The notes under the pieces: generated by a model
Told to the model about the DNA's origin: nothing
Databases searched by the model: none
The model's input: only the letters and a program-made list of their open reading frames with translations
Program-made: the position numbers and the translations under genes
Shown here: positions 24,558 to 33,231 of the stretch, piece after piece
Layout of the letters: each line of letters begins with the position of its first letter
Position numbering within the stretch: position 1 is the stretch's first letter
From: Natroniella acetigena
GTDB taxonomy: Bacteria > Bacillota > Halanaerobiia > Halobacteroidales > Halobacteroidaceae
Length of the DNA: 42,523 bases
Assembly (NCBI RefSeq): GCF_023227745.1
Contig: NZ_JALKBX010000019.1
Span: forward strand, 1-42,523
Reading direction: 5' to 3'

Positions 24558-26291
24558 TTACTTATTAAACTGCACATCATATAGATTACAATAGACTCCA
24601 TCTTCCTCTAGCAACTCCTGGTGAGTACCAACCTCAACTATTCTTCCTTCTTCCATCACTACAATCTGATCAGCATCTAAGATAGTCGATAAGCGATGGG
24701 CAATCACAAAGGTTGTCCGCTCTTCCATTAAGCGATCTAATGCCTCTTGAACCAAAGCCTCTGATTCTGTATCTAAAGCAGAGGTCGCTTCATCCAAGAT
24801 TAAGATCTGGGGATCTTTTAAGATTGCTCGAGCAATAGCAATCCGTTGCTTTTGGCCCCCTGATAATCCACTACCACGCTCTCCAATTTCAGTCTGATAA
24901 CCTTGTGGCAACTCCAAGATAAAGTCATGGGCATTGGCAGCTTGAGCAGCCTTGATTACCTCTTGCTCACTGGCTTCTAAATTACCATACAGAATATTTT
25001 CTTTAATTGTTCCACCAAATAAGACCGTCTCTTGGGGAACAATTCCCATCTTATCTCGTAATGAGCCTAACTTGATCTTTTTGATATCGATGCCATCCAA
25101 TTTAATTCGTCCAGCCTCAGGATCATAAAAGCGAGGTACTAAATTAACTAAGGTCGATTTTCCAGCCCCACTAGGGCCAACTAAAGCTACCATCTGTCCT
25201 GGTTTGGCCCGCAAGTTAATCTTATCCAAAGCCAATTCATCATCATAACTGAAACTGACACCTTCAAACTCAATCGTACCCTCTATCTCATCTATTTCTT
25301 GAGCAGCTTCATGATCTTGAATAGTAGGCTCAAAATCCATAAATTCAAAGATTCGTTCTGCAGCAGCTAAGGCCCGTTGAATAGTTCCTGATAACTTGGT
25401 TAACTTTCGTAGTGGAGTAGTCAAATATAATAATAAGGTAAAAAATCCTGTTAATTCACCAGGACTCATCTGCCCCACCATAACCTGGCGACCTCCATAC
25501 CACAGAACAACGATAAAGGATATCTCAGCTAGAAATTCAGTGACTGGAGATAGTACAGCTTTTAACTGCGAATGTTTCATATTGGCCCGGAAGTTACCAT
25601 AGTTTAGCTCTTCAAATCGTTGATATTCATAATCTTCACGCTGGAATGATTTAACGACCCGCACTCCACTGATCGTCTCCTGTAAGATATCAGATACATC
25701 AGCAATCTTGACCTGGGCCCTCTTACTGACCTTTCTAAGCCGACGATTAAAGTAATCAATAATATAACCGATTAAAGGAAAGAGAATAAATGCAAAAGCA
25801 CTTAGCCGCCAATTATCATAAAATAATTTCCCTACTCCACCAATCACTTGAAATACATAACTGAAGATCCCAATCGCTCCAGAAACAATAGCCCCCTCTA
25901 AGATTCCTACATCATTGGTCACCCGCGACATAATTCTTCCTGTCTTATGCTTAGCATAAAAATCTAATGATAAGTTTTGCAAGTTATAATAGAGATCATT
26001 TCTTAAATCCTTAACTACATTTTGTGAAACATAAGCGGTTAAATACTTCTCACCGTAATAAAAGATAGCCCGTGAGAAGAAGATAAAGAAGATCACTACG
26101 ATCAATAAATTAAGATCTGCCATCCCAGCTTCCTGCTGATAAAGACTACCAATGATTGCATCCATAAATCTACCAAACTGCTCAAAAAAGAAGATCGAGA
26201 CTGCCGCATTCAATAACATACAAATAATTCCTAGTACTAACCGCCCTTTATATGGTTTCAAGTACTTTAAAACCCTTTTAGCTAGTTCCAT
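24558..26291 (-). CDS. msbA: Lipid A flippase MsbA (ABC half-transporter)
   Basis: The 577-residue half-transporter has six membrane helices in the first 310 residues and a C-terminal nucleotide-binding domain: Walker A GPSGAGKST (about 370), LSGGQKQRIAIARAIL, Walker B ILILDEATSALDTESE and H-loop FVIAHRLST. It is an exporter of the MsbA/Sav1866 type, and its placement between lpxB and lpxK supports lipid A flipping across the inner membrane. It overlaps lpxB by 14 bp. Family members also export drugs, so the name rests partly on context. Confidence 0.92.
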   Translation of the reverse strand: MELAKRVLKYLKPYKGRLVLGIICMLLNAAVSIFFFEQFGRFMDAIIGSLYQQEAGMADLNLLIVVIFFIFFSRAIFYYGEKYLTAYVSQNVVKDLRNDLYYNLQNLSLDFYAKHKTGRIMSRVTNDVGILEGAIVSGAIGIFSYVFQVIGGVGKLFYDNWRLSAFAFILFPLIGYIIDYFNRRLRKVSKRAQVKIADVSDILQETISGVRVVKSFQREDYEYQRFEELNYGNFRANMKHSQLKAVLSPVTEFLAEISFIVVLWYGGRQVMVGQMSPGELTGFFTLLLYLTTPLRKLTKLSGTIQRALAAAERIFEFMDFEPTIQDHEAAQEIDEIEGTIEFEGVSFSYDDELALDKINLRAKPGQMVALVGPSGAGKSTLVNLVPRFYDPEAGRIKLDGIDIKKIKLGSLRDKMGIVPQETVLFGGTIKENILYGNLEASEQEVIKAAQAANAHDFILELPQGYQTEIGERGSGLSGGQKQRIAIARAILKDPQILILDEATSALDTESEALVQEALDRLMEERTTFVIAHRLSTILDADQIVVMEEGRIVEVGTHQELLEEDGVYCNLYDVQFNK

Positions 26292-27429
26292 TACTAATAC
26301 CCCCTGTAGCTAAAACTAAGTTAGCTACTCGTTTAATTGCTCCTTCAGCTCCTAATCGTTCGACTACTTCATCTAATTGCTCTTTGATCTCTTCTTGTTT
26401 AGAGTTAGAATTTAGAATCTTTAAAGCCTGATCTGCTATCTTCTCTCCAGTTACAGCTCCTTGTAATAACTCAGGTACAATCTCTTCTTCAGCAATAACA
26501 TTAGGCAATCCAACATAAGGTATCTTAACTAATAACTTTCCTAATAGATAAGTAATCAGCGATGTCTTATAGATAATTACCAGCGGTGTTTTAAAGCAGG
26601 CGGCTTCTAAAGTAGCTGTTCCTGATGCAGTCAGCACTAAAGCAGCCACCTTCATTACTTGATAAGATTGTCCAGTAATCAACTCAACGTCTAAATCATG
26701 CCGCTTAATTTCTGCTTCCAGATCAGAATTAGTAATTGTATCTGCTACTGGTAATAAAAACTTAAGTTCTCCTTGATAATCTTCTTCTAGTTGGTAAGCT
26801 GCTTCTAACATCGGTTCTAATAATTGCTCGATCTCCTGTTGCCTACTACCAGGTAAGAGACCAACTATCGTCTGCTCAGAAGATAGATTATACTTTCGAC
26901 GAAATTCTGTAGTATCCAAATCAGGATTAACAATATCCAAGATCGGATGTCCCACAAATTCTACTTCAGCTCCTGCCTGACGATAAACTTCCTCTTCCAT
27001 CGGAAAGACAGAAGCAATTGTAACATCACGCTTAGCCATCTTCTTGGCCCGCCATTGACCCCAGACCCAAGCTGAAGGCGCAAAATAATTAACTGCAGGA
27101 ATCCCACATCTTTGAGCTACTTTGGCTACCTTCATATTAAAGCCTGAATAATCAACCAACAAGATCACTGCTGGTTCTTCCTCTTTCATTACCTGTTCTA
27201 ATTTATCGAGGATCCGATACATCAACCTCAAGTGCTTAACTGCTTCTACAAAGCCAATCGTACTCAATTTAGTAGGATCATATACCAACTCTACTCCAGC
27301 TTCAGCCATCCGTTGGCCCCCCATACCGATAAATTCTAACTCAGGGTTTAACTTCTTTAACTCTTCAATGACCCTAGCAGCATGCATATCACCAGAAGCT
27401 TCTCCTGCTACCACCATTATCTTTTCCAT
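26278..27429 (-). CDS. lpxB: Lipid-A-disaccharide synthase LpxB
   Basis: The 383-residue GT19 glycosyltransferase joins lipid X and UDP-diacylglucosamine. Family blocks are VAGEASGDMHA (7-17), GMGGQRMAEAGVEL, INYF-like NYFAPSAWVWGQWRAKKM, GLLPGSRQQEI, and ALVLTASGTATLEAACFKTPLVI. Length is normal. It follows a 417-bp repeat spacer after lpxI and overlaps msbA by 14 bp. It acts at the cytoplasmic face of the inner membrane. Confidence 0.96.
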   Translation of the reverse strand: MEKIMVVAGEASGDMHAARVIEELKKLNPELEFIGMGGQRMAEAGVELVYDPTKLSTIGFVEAVKHLRLMYRILDKLEQVMKEEEPAVILLVDYSGFNMKVAKVAQRCGIPAVNYFAPSAWVWGQWRAKKMAKRDVTIASVFPMEEEVYRQAGAEVEFVGHPILDIVNPDLDTTEFRRKYNLSSEQTIVGLLPGSRQQEIEQLLEPMLEAAYQLEEDYQGELKFLLPVADTITNSDLEAEIKRHDLDVELITGQSYQVMKVAALVLTASGTATLEAACFKTPLVIIYKTSLITYLLGKLLVKIPYVGLPNVIAEEEIVPELLQGAVTGEKIADQALKILNSNSKQEEIKEQLDEVVERLGAEGAIKRVANLVLATGGISNGTS

Positions 27430-27439
27430 TAAATCACCA

Positions 27440-27846
27440 ACTTCTAAAATTCAGTGTACAGTTTACGGTTTACAGTTGACAGTTAAAACCATTAAAAACT
27501 TAAATCAAAATCACTCTAAACCTGCCAACATAAGGCATTTCAGAGGTCTTAATTTTTTAAGGTTTTGATCTTAACTGTAAACTGTTCACTGTACACTGTC
27601 AACTCAATTATGTGTCACAAAGTGACACATAATTGTAATAAAGTTTCACTTCAAAGCTCTATAATACCAAAAATCGTCTTCTGTTAACGCGAATAAATTG
27701 ATAGTTAAATTTTAGACTATCATTCTTTTAAGCTCTTGATCTTTAATTGTACATTGTAAATTATAAACTGTAAATTTGTTTTAAGCCCTTAACTTTAACT
27801 ATTCAATATTAAATATTCAATATTCAATATTCAATATTAAATGCTC
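27440..27846. repeat. Double palindromic island between lpxI and lpxB
   Basis: Left: CAGTGTACAGTTTACGG-type arm at about 27452, mirrored by AACTGTTCACTGTACACTGT at about 27575-27600 and closed by the CAATTATGTGTCAC hairpin (27605-27635). Right: a second, TTGTAAATT/TATTCAA-type block (about 27735-27846) whose last unit lies directly beside the lpxI stop. No gene inside. Confidence 0.65.
27605..27635. repeat. 14-bp perfect hairpin, TGTGTCAC family
   Basis: CAATTATGTGTCAC and its exact complement are separated by AAA. The same stem with a different loop (TTCCA) occurs at 37960-37992. Both follow CACTGTCAACT at the right end of an island. Confidence 0.9.
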
Positions 27847-28653
27847 TTACTCTATCGCTACGATTGGAATCTTGGCTTCCTCTGCTCGCTTAATAAATTC
27901 CTCTTGCTTCACAATAAAGGTCTCACCAGCTTCAATCACCAATCCTGCTGCATCGACCTTGATCAAATTCTCTAATGTTTCTATACCTACCGTCGGAATA
28001 TCAAATCGCTGATCCTGCTTGGGCTTACTGACTTTAGCTACAACTACTTCACCTTGGCCCAGCTTACCCCCACGCAAGATAGCTTGATCAGTTCCTTCTA
28101 TCGCTTCTACAGCCATCACTGCTCCATCTTTGACAACTACTGTCTGTCCAATATCTAATCGACCAATCTCTTTGGCTTGTCTAAAACCCAATTTCATATC
28201 TTCCCAAACCTCTGCTCCAGGCTCAATCTCAGTTAGGACTCCCGGCTGAGGAAATAGATCAGCTATAAACTTGGTCTGATCACTGACTGCAATTCCTGCC
28301 TCAGCCAATCTATCTACAATCGCCAACATAATCGCATCATCATTCTTCTCATCCAGTCGGGCCAACAGCTGTTTGAACTCTTGATCTAATTCAATCCCCT
28401 GAAAGAGTAACTCCTTAGTTACCTTGCCTAACATCACAACCTCTTCTACCTCTTCATCCTGTAAAGTAGTGATAATCTCTCTTAATTGGCCCACATTAAT
28501 CTGATATAACTCATCTACAGCCTTGTCCAACTCATCACTTATCGCTTCTGGAGTAACAGTAATTCCCACTAGCTCTATTCCCTGAGCAACAGCCGCTTGC
28601 GCAAATAAGACGGGCAAATTACCATCACCTGCTATCAAACCTAATTTAGCCAT
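27847..28653 (-). CDS. lpxI: UDP-2,3-diacylglucosamine pyrophosphatase LpxI
   Basis: The 268-residue protein is of the LpxI (DUF1009) family, which cuts UDP-2,3-diacylglucosamine to lipid X and UMP in organisms lacking LpxH. Blocks include LGLIAGDGNLPVLFAQAA (3-20), GQLREIITTLQDEEVEEVVMLGKVTKELL, DDAIMLAIVDRLAEAGI and DGAVMAVEAIEGTDQAILRGG. I start at the ATG at 28653 behind GAGGGGGTTAGG; the longer ORF would add ten residues and overlap this site. It sits between lpxA and lpxB as in many diderm Firmicutes. Confidence 0.95.
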   Translation of the reverse strand: MAKLGLIAGDGNLPVLFAQAAVAQGIELVGITVTPEAISDELDKAVDELYQINVGQLREIITTLQDEEVEEVVMLGKVTKELLFQGIELDQEFKQLLARLDEKNDDAIMLAIVDRLAEAGIAVSDQTKFIADLFPQPGVLTEIEPGAEVWEDMKLGFRQAKEIGRLDIGQTVVVKDGAVMAVEAIEGTDQAILRGGKLGQGEVVVAKVSKPKQDQRFDIPTVGIETLENLIKVDAAGLVIEAGETFIVKQEEFIKRAEEAKIPIVAIE

Positions 28654-28659
28654 ACCTAA

Positions 28660-28823
28660 CCCCCTCAGTGAAACATTTAACATCTAATATTTAACATTTA
28701 ATAGTTGAAATTCAAAGCCTTAAAATATATAATTTCTTTCAAGTGATTTCAAACTATTCATCATTCAATATTAAATATTCAATACTCTTTATTATTCATT
28801 ATTCAATATTAAATATTCAATGC
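28660..28823. repeat. Palindromic TATTCAA-dialect spacer between lpxA and lpxI
   Basis: ACATTTAACATCTAATATTT-type units at about 28672-28705 face TTCAATATTAAATATTCAAT units at about 28760-28823, ending AATGC directly before the lpxA stop. Confidence 0.6.
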
Positions 28824-28824
28824 T

Positions 28825-29622
28825 TTACCGGCAGATGCCACGTTGAGCATTACGTAAAAATCTTAAGAAATGCTCGACCATAGGACTGCTATCCAATTCC
28901 TGATCCATCTTTTCGATTGCTTGTGACATATTTAAATTAGAGCGATAAAGAATCTTATATGCCCGTTTAATCTTCCGCCTTAATTCAGGTTCAACTCCAT
29001 TTCTTCTTAAACCTACAACATTGATCCCACTGACACTGGCTGGATGTCCATCAACCAAGACATAAGGTGGTACATCCTTGACTACCTTAGAGCCAGCACC
29101 TACCATAGACATCTTACCAATTCTTACAAATTGATGAATCCCAGTTAAACCAGCAATTACTGCTGAATCCTCAACAATTACATGTCCTGCCAGGTTAGCA
29201 GCATTGGACATAATAATATTATTTCCTAATTGACAATCATGAGCCACATGGCAGTAAGCCATAATCAAATTATCATTACCAATCCTAGTTATTCCACCAC
29301 CTGCTTCAGTTCCACGATGAATTGTAGTAAATTCCCGAATTTTATTTCCATCACCAATTTCTAAGTAGCTCTCTTCCCCTTTAAACTTCAAATCCTGTGG
29401 TTCTTGACCGATTGACGCCCCATTAAAGATCTTATTATTATTACCTATTTTAGTCCAACCTTTAATTACAGCATGTGCCCCAATTTCAGTTCCTGAATCG
29501 ATCTTTACATTCTCTCCAATTACAGCATACGGGCCAATTTCAACATCTTTGGCAATCTCTGCTCCAGCTTCAATTACGGCTGTCTCATGGATGTTATTGA
29601 GACGTACAACATTATTATTCAT
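28825..29622 (-). CDS. lpxA: UDP-N-acetylglucosamine acyltransferase LpxA
   Basis: The 265-residue trimeric left-handed beta-helix has hexapeptide repeats from about residue 10 to 190 (IHETAVIEAGAEI, VEIGPYAVIGENV, TEIGAHAVIKGWT) and a helical C-terminal domain. The catalytic His lies in MAYCHVAHDCQLGNN, and GQEPQDLKFKGEESYLEIGD and FTTIHRGTEAGGG are diagnostic. It performs the first lipid A acylation. It starts 19 bp after fabZ behind AGGGGGATAA. lpxD, its usual relative, is not in the window. Confidence 0.97.
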   Translation of the reverse strand: MNNNVVRLNNIHETAVIEAGAEIAKDVEIGPYAVIGENVKIDSGTEIGAHAVIKGWTKIGNNNKIFNGASIGQEPQDLKFKGEESYLEIGDGNKIREFTTIHRGTEAGGGITRIGNDNLIMAYCHVAHDCQLGNNIIMSNAANLAGHVIVEDSAVIAGLTGIHQFVRIGKMSMVGAGSKVVKDVPPYVLVDGHPASVSGINVVGLRRNGVEPELRRKIKRAYKILYRSNLNMSQAIEKMDQELDSSPMVEHFLRFLRNAQRGICR

Positions 29623-29641
29623 TATTTATCCCCCTACCTAA

Positions 29642-30073
29642 TTATTTATCTTGAATTGCACAGGTTAATGTTGCTTCAGTTACTACTTCCTCGTCAACAA
29701 AAGCTTTAGCTTCTACTTTACCCACTGCACCTCTTAATTTAACGATCTCAACCTCAATAATCAATTGATCTCCAGGTTGGACTGGTTTTCTAAATCTAGC
29801 ATTATCAATTCTAGCAAAGTAAGGCACCTTCTCTTCAGGCTTATCTACTGATTTTAATAGACCAACACCAGCAACTTGAGCCATTGCCTCTAAAATTAGA
29901 ACACCAGGCATGATTGGATGTCCTGGAAAATGACCATTAAAGAATTCTTCATTCGTTGTTACATTCTTCAGCCCAACTACTTTTTCTCCTTCTACAACCT
30001 CCAAAATTCGATCAACCAATAAAAATGGATATCTATGTGGTAAAACTTCCTTGATTTCAGTAATATCTAACAT
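29642..30073 (-). CDS. fabZ: (3R)-hydroxyacyl-ACP dehydratase FabZ
   Basis: The 143-residue hot-dog-fold dehydratase has [13 protein letters not shown] near residue 11 and the active-site helix [20 protein letters not shown] (47-66) with His48 and Glu62. It competes with LpxA for hydroxyacyl-ACP, which explains its place between lpxC and lpxA. It overlaps the end of lpxC by 7 bp. In some genomes lpxC and fabZ are fused; here they are separate. Confidence 0.97.
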   Translation of the reverse strand: MLDITEIKEVLPHRYPFLLVDRILEVVEGEKVVGLKNVTTNEEFFNGHFPGHPIMPGVLILEAMAQVAGVGLLKSVDKPEEKVPYFARIDNARFRKPVQPGDQLIIEVEIVKLRGAVGKVEAKAFVDEEVVTEATLTCAIQDK

Positions 30074-30912
30074 GATAACTCCTCCTTAGTAATTACTCCT
30101 TTTATTCTTTTAGCTAACTCAAAATTCAATTCATGTCCAGACCTAATAGCTATAATATGGCCCCTGAACTCTGGTACCAACTTCATATCCCCTACAATAT
30201 CCAAAATTTTATGCCTTGCAATCTCATCATTAAAGCGTAATTGATTAATGGGACCATCCTCAGCAATCAAGATAGCATTATCAAGGCTACCTCCTAAAGC
30301 TAGACCTGCCTCTTGTAACTTCTCTACCTCATGAGCAAACCCAAAAGTTCGTGCTGAACTAACCTCTTCATTAAATACTTCTTCAGAAATAATAAATTCA
30401 GCAAACTGATCACCTAGCCCTTGATAATTACTAACAAAGGTATAACTGATCTTGAATTGATCACTGGGTAATATAGTCAAATACTGTTCACCTTTTCTCA
30501 CATATAGCGGCTGATCAAATTGATAAATTGTTACTTCTTGCTCTTGCTCTTCAATCCCAACCTCCTGTAAAAGTTGACAAAATACCTTAGCACTCCCATC
30601 AGTAATTGGAGGCTCATTAGCATCTATTTCGATCAATAGATTATCTATCTGTAGAGCATTCAGGGCTGCTAAAAAGTGTTCTACAGTATTGATCTGCCAC
30701 TTATCAGTCCCTAATGTAGTACATCGTGTAGTTGAATGTACATTTTCTACAGTTGCTACTAACTCTGGTTGTTCTGGTAGATCAACTCTCTTAAATTTAA
30801 TCCCTTGATCGACCGGTAAAGGTTTACAAGCAATCGTTACATCTTCACCAGTATGAAGACCCGTTCCCGTATAACTAAATTCTTTCTTGATTGTCTGCTG
30901 TTTCCTTAGCAA
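30067..30912 (-). CDS. lpxC: UDP-3-O-acyl-GlcNAc deacetylase LpxC
   Basis: The 281-residue zinc amidase catalyses the committed step of lipid A synthesis. [10 protein letters not shown] (about 15-24), the zinc-ligand helix [24 protein letters not shown] and [11 protein letters not shown] (second zinc site) are all present. The start is a TTG at 30912 directly behind AAAGGAGGAAGTAGG; a longer ORF reaching back into the ABC ATPase gene would give a 43-residue extension unlike any LpxC. The TTG start may hold expression of this rate-setting enzyme down (inference). It overlaps fabZ. Confidence 0.95.
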   Translation of the reverse strand: MLRKQQTIKKEFSYTGTGLHTGEDVTIACKPLPVDQGIKFKRVDLPEQPELVATVENVHSTTRCTTLGTDKWQINTVEHFLAALNALQIDNLLIEIDANEPPITDGSAKVFCQLLQEVGIEEQEQEVTIYQFDQPLYVRKGEQYLTILPSDQFKISYTFVSNYQGLGDQFAEFIISEEVFNEEVSSARTFGFAHEVEKLQEAGLALGGSLDNAILIAEDGPINQLRFNDEIARHKILDIVGDMKLVPEFRGHIIAIRSGHELNFELAKRIKGVITKEELSC

Positions 30913-30982
30913 CCTACTTCCTCCTTTTAAACTCTTTACTAATTCAATAAAGCTCAACATTTTCCTGCTTGTTGACCTAACT

Positions 30983-31720
30983 TTAATAATATTCCAGTAA
31001 CTTTTTATACTTTTGACCGACTTCAGATTGGGGAGCAACAAAGATCTCAGCAGGACTCCCCTGCTCTACAATCCTACCTTGATCCATCAATAAGATCAGA
31101 TCAGCAACCTGTAAAGCAAAGGAGACCTCATGAGTTACAATAATAATTGCTGTATCCTGTAAGTCAGTTAACTCTTCAATAACCTCTAATACCTCTCTAA
31201 CCAAAATTGGATCTAAAGAAGCAGTCGGTTCATCTAGTAATAATAAACTGGGATCGATCATTAGTGCACGGGCAATTCCTACACGTTGTTTTTGGCCTCC
31301 ACTTAACTGCTTAATAGAACTAGTAGCTTTTTCTGCTAACTTGACTTTTTCTAAGACCTGCAATGCTTTCTGCTCTAACTCCTGCTCACAAGCTTCAACC
31401 TCAGTCTTAATCACAGGCAAGATAATATTCTCTAGTACTGTCAAGCGCTCAATTAAGTTAAACTTTTGAAATACAAAGCCAATCTCTTTTCTTAATGACA
31501 ACAACTGTTGTTCAGACAGCTCTAAAACTGGAACTCCTTTAAAGATAATCTCTCCACCATCAGGCTCAGTCAAGCGATTAATACAGCGAATAGTTGTCGA
31601 TTTACCACAACCACTTGGCCCCATAATCGCAACAGTCTCTCCTTTATTCACCTTAAAATCGACCCCAGTTAAGACTTGAGTTGAACCATAACTTTTGATT
31701 AGGTTATTGACTTGTAACAT
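30983..31720 (-). CDS. ABC transporter ATPase, GlnQ/polar amino acid type
   Basis: The 245-residue ATPase has Walker A GPSGCGKST (34-42), RLTEPDGGEIIFKG, FQKFNLIERLTVLENI, signature LSGGQKQRVGIARALM, Walker B LLLLDEPTASLDP and H-loop VTHEVSFA, closest to GlnQ/HisP-type importer ATPases. ATG at 31720 follows GGAGGAAGCT. It starts 11 bp after the odd long permease gene (31732-34125), whose C-terminal EAA-like loop is exactly the kind that docks on such ATPases. No solute-binding protein is present. Lying between lpt and lpx genes, the pair is more likely an envelope-directed ABC machine than an amino acid importer, but the substrate is unknown. Confidence 0.9.
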   Translation of the reverse strand: MLQVNNLIKSYGSTQVLTGVDFKVNKGETVAIMGPSGCGKSTTIRCINRLTEPDGGEIIFKGVPVLELSEQQLLSLRKEIGFVFQKFNLIERLTVLENIILPVIKTEVEACEQELEQKALQVLEKVKLAEKATSSIKQLSGGQKQRVGIARALMIDPSLLLLDEPTASLDPILVREVLEVIEELTDLQDTAIIIVTHEVSFALQVADLILLMDQGRIVEQGSPAEIFVAPQSEVGQKYKKLLEYY

Positions 31721-31731
31721 AGCTTCCTCCA

Positions 31732-33090
31732 TTAAAAATAGACCTTCCTCTTATTTAGTAATTTCAACAGCCCCGGCTTACTGGTAGGAATTATAATTTC
31801 CTGCATAATTTGAGCATAATTAAAACCAAAGGCTTGACCTGCTCTAAATTCATCCTGTGAAATTTCATTCATCGCTTTAGCTTTCTTAGCTGCTATAATC
31901 CCTAATACTCCACCGACTAAAAAACTGATATAGAAAGGAATATATGGTATTTCAGCTCCAGTTAAATAAAAGGTAGTCCCTAATAAACTGGCCCCGGTTA
32001 AACACCCATAACAACTACCTAAATCAATCCACTGCTTTTTATTCTGATCCCTTTCAATCAATCTAATAGCATTAATTAGTAAGGTTTGATCAAACAACAA
32101 AAAGAATAAAATAGAAATTATCGCAGTTAAAGCCATCAATAAGGTCTTAACTTCACTCAGAATCTGATAAATCTGTCCTCTCAGATCAGGATTGATAATC
32201 GCTACTTGCGAAGTATAAGATGATAATCCAGCTCCTAACTGCTGCTCAACTATAGCTTCAACACCTTCTAATTCAGCTTCAGCAGGTACTAATAAAGAGA
32301 GCTCTGCTCCAGGAATAACACTTCCTGCCAGGTGCTGATCTATCAAATCAATACTATCGGTAATCTCTTCATCCCTTAGTTTTGGTAAAGCTTGCTGAAT
32401 ATATTCTAATTCTTCAACAATTGCTTCAAAATCCAATCTCTGTAAACTGGCTACCTCTTCTTCTAATTCAACTAAATCAAGTGCTAGAGATTGCTGCTGC
32501 ACCTCGTTTAGTTCAGCAAATAGATCTCCATCTGTCAAATCAGCTACTAACTCTTGAGCTCGTTCTTCATCCCCAGCTTCTAAATTAGCTAATACCTGAT
32601 TAACTGTTGTAACATCCTCTTGCCAGGAAGTCACTTCAGTCAATAAGGGATTATAATTATTAATAACTTCTATAATTTCAGCTGTATTTTGATCGATTCT
32701 ACTTTCTAATTCAGCCAAATTAGCTATTAACTCTTCTAACTGCTGCCGATAAGGACTTGTTGGCTCTAAGTTATTACTCTGCATTCTCAATTCAGCTTGC
32801 GTTGTCACTAAAAAATCCTGAAATTCGATAATTAAGCTTTGAGCATAATTTAATCTATTAATTAAAGTAACTAAGTTATCTAAGTTATCTTCTAAGCTCT
32901 GCAAAGTAGTTTGAAGTTGTCCAATCTCAAACTCTCCTTGTCCAAACCCATCTAATCTAGTAGTCAAATGATTAATCTCTTCTACTGTTTCGGTTAAGTG
33001 TCCAAAGGCAGTAATAACCTCCATCAGTTCCGTTAATAGATTATCAGTTCTAGCAAAAATCTGATCCAATTGGGGAACCAACTTAGACAT
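31732..33090 (-). CDS. ABC-type permease, C-terminal part after in-frame UGA
   Basis: This is the C-terminal 452 residues of what looks like one 797-residue protein. The frame is open without interruption from the UGA at 33229-33231. The ATG used here has only a weak GAGCAG upstream, so independent translation is doubtful. It has a long coiled-coil region (about 1-250), a small mixed domain (about 255-310), three membrane helices (about 316-340, 358-377, 383-403) and the loop RAGQAFGFNYAQIMQEIIIP (416-435). That loop has Gly, Ile and Pro at exactly the positions of the EAA motif of importer permeases. The ATPase gene follows 11 bp later. This is not a recognised permease family; if UGA is not read through, the permease is broken. 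Confidence 0.6.
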   Translation of the reverse strand: MSKLVPQLDQIFARTDNLLTELMEVITAFGHLTETVEEINHLTTRLDGFGQGEFEIGQLQTTLQSLEDNLDNLVTLINRLNYAQSLIIEFQDFLVTTQAELRMQSNNLEPTSPYRQQLEELIANLAELESRIDQNTAEIIEVINNYNPLLTEVTSWQEDVTTVNQVLANLEAGDEERAQELVADLTDGDLFAELNEVQQQSLALDLVELEEEVASLQRLDFEAIVEELEYIQQALPKLRDEEITDSIDLIDQHLAGSVIPGAELSLLVPAEAELEGVEAIVEQQLGAGLSSYTSQVAIINPDLRGQIYQILSEVKTLLMALTAIISILFFLLFDQTLLINAIRLIERDQNKKQWIDLGSCYGCLTGASLLGTTFYLTGAEIPYIPFYISFLVGGVLGIIAAKKAKAMNEISQDEFRAGQAFGFNYAQIMQEIIIPTSKPGLLKLLNKRKVYF

Positions 33091-33228
33091 CTGCTCTACG
33101 GCATAAGCTAATTCTTGACGAGGGTTACTAATTTGTAGACTTCCTGCTTTGGCCCCTAACTTGCCATCCGCTAGCTGGTAAGCATTCTCCCCTAAGAGCT
33201 CAGTACTATCTCCTGCAGTTATAACTGC

Positions 33229-33231
33229 TCA
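33229..33231 (-). other. In-frame UGA inside the ABC permease frame
   Basis: The complement of TCA here is TGA. The frame before it (299 codons from 34125) and after it (to 31732) is the same, and both sides look coding. A short palindrome, GCAGTTATAACTGC, follows the UGA directly. No bacterial SECIS-like GG-loop hairpin is evident. Confidence 0.9.

Noticed and set aside
30913-31041. N-terminal extension of LpxC overlapping the ABC ATPase gene
   Set aside because: It is out of frame with the ATPase, unlike LpxC N-termini, and a GGAGG site marks the TTG at 30912.
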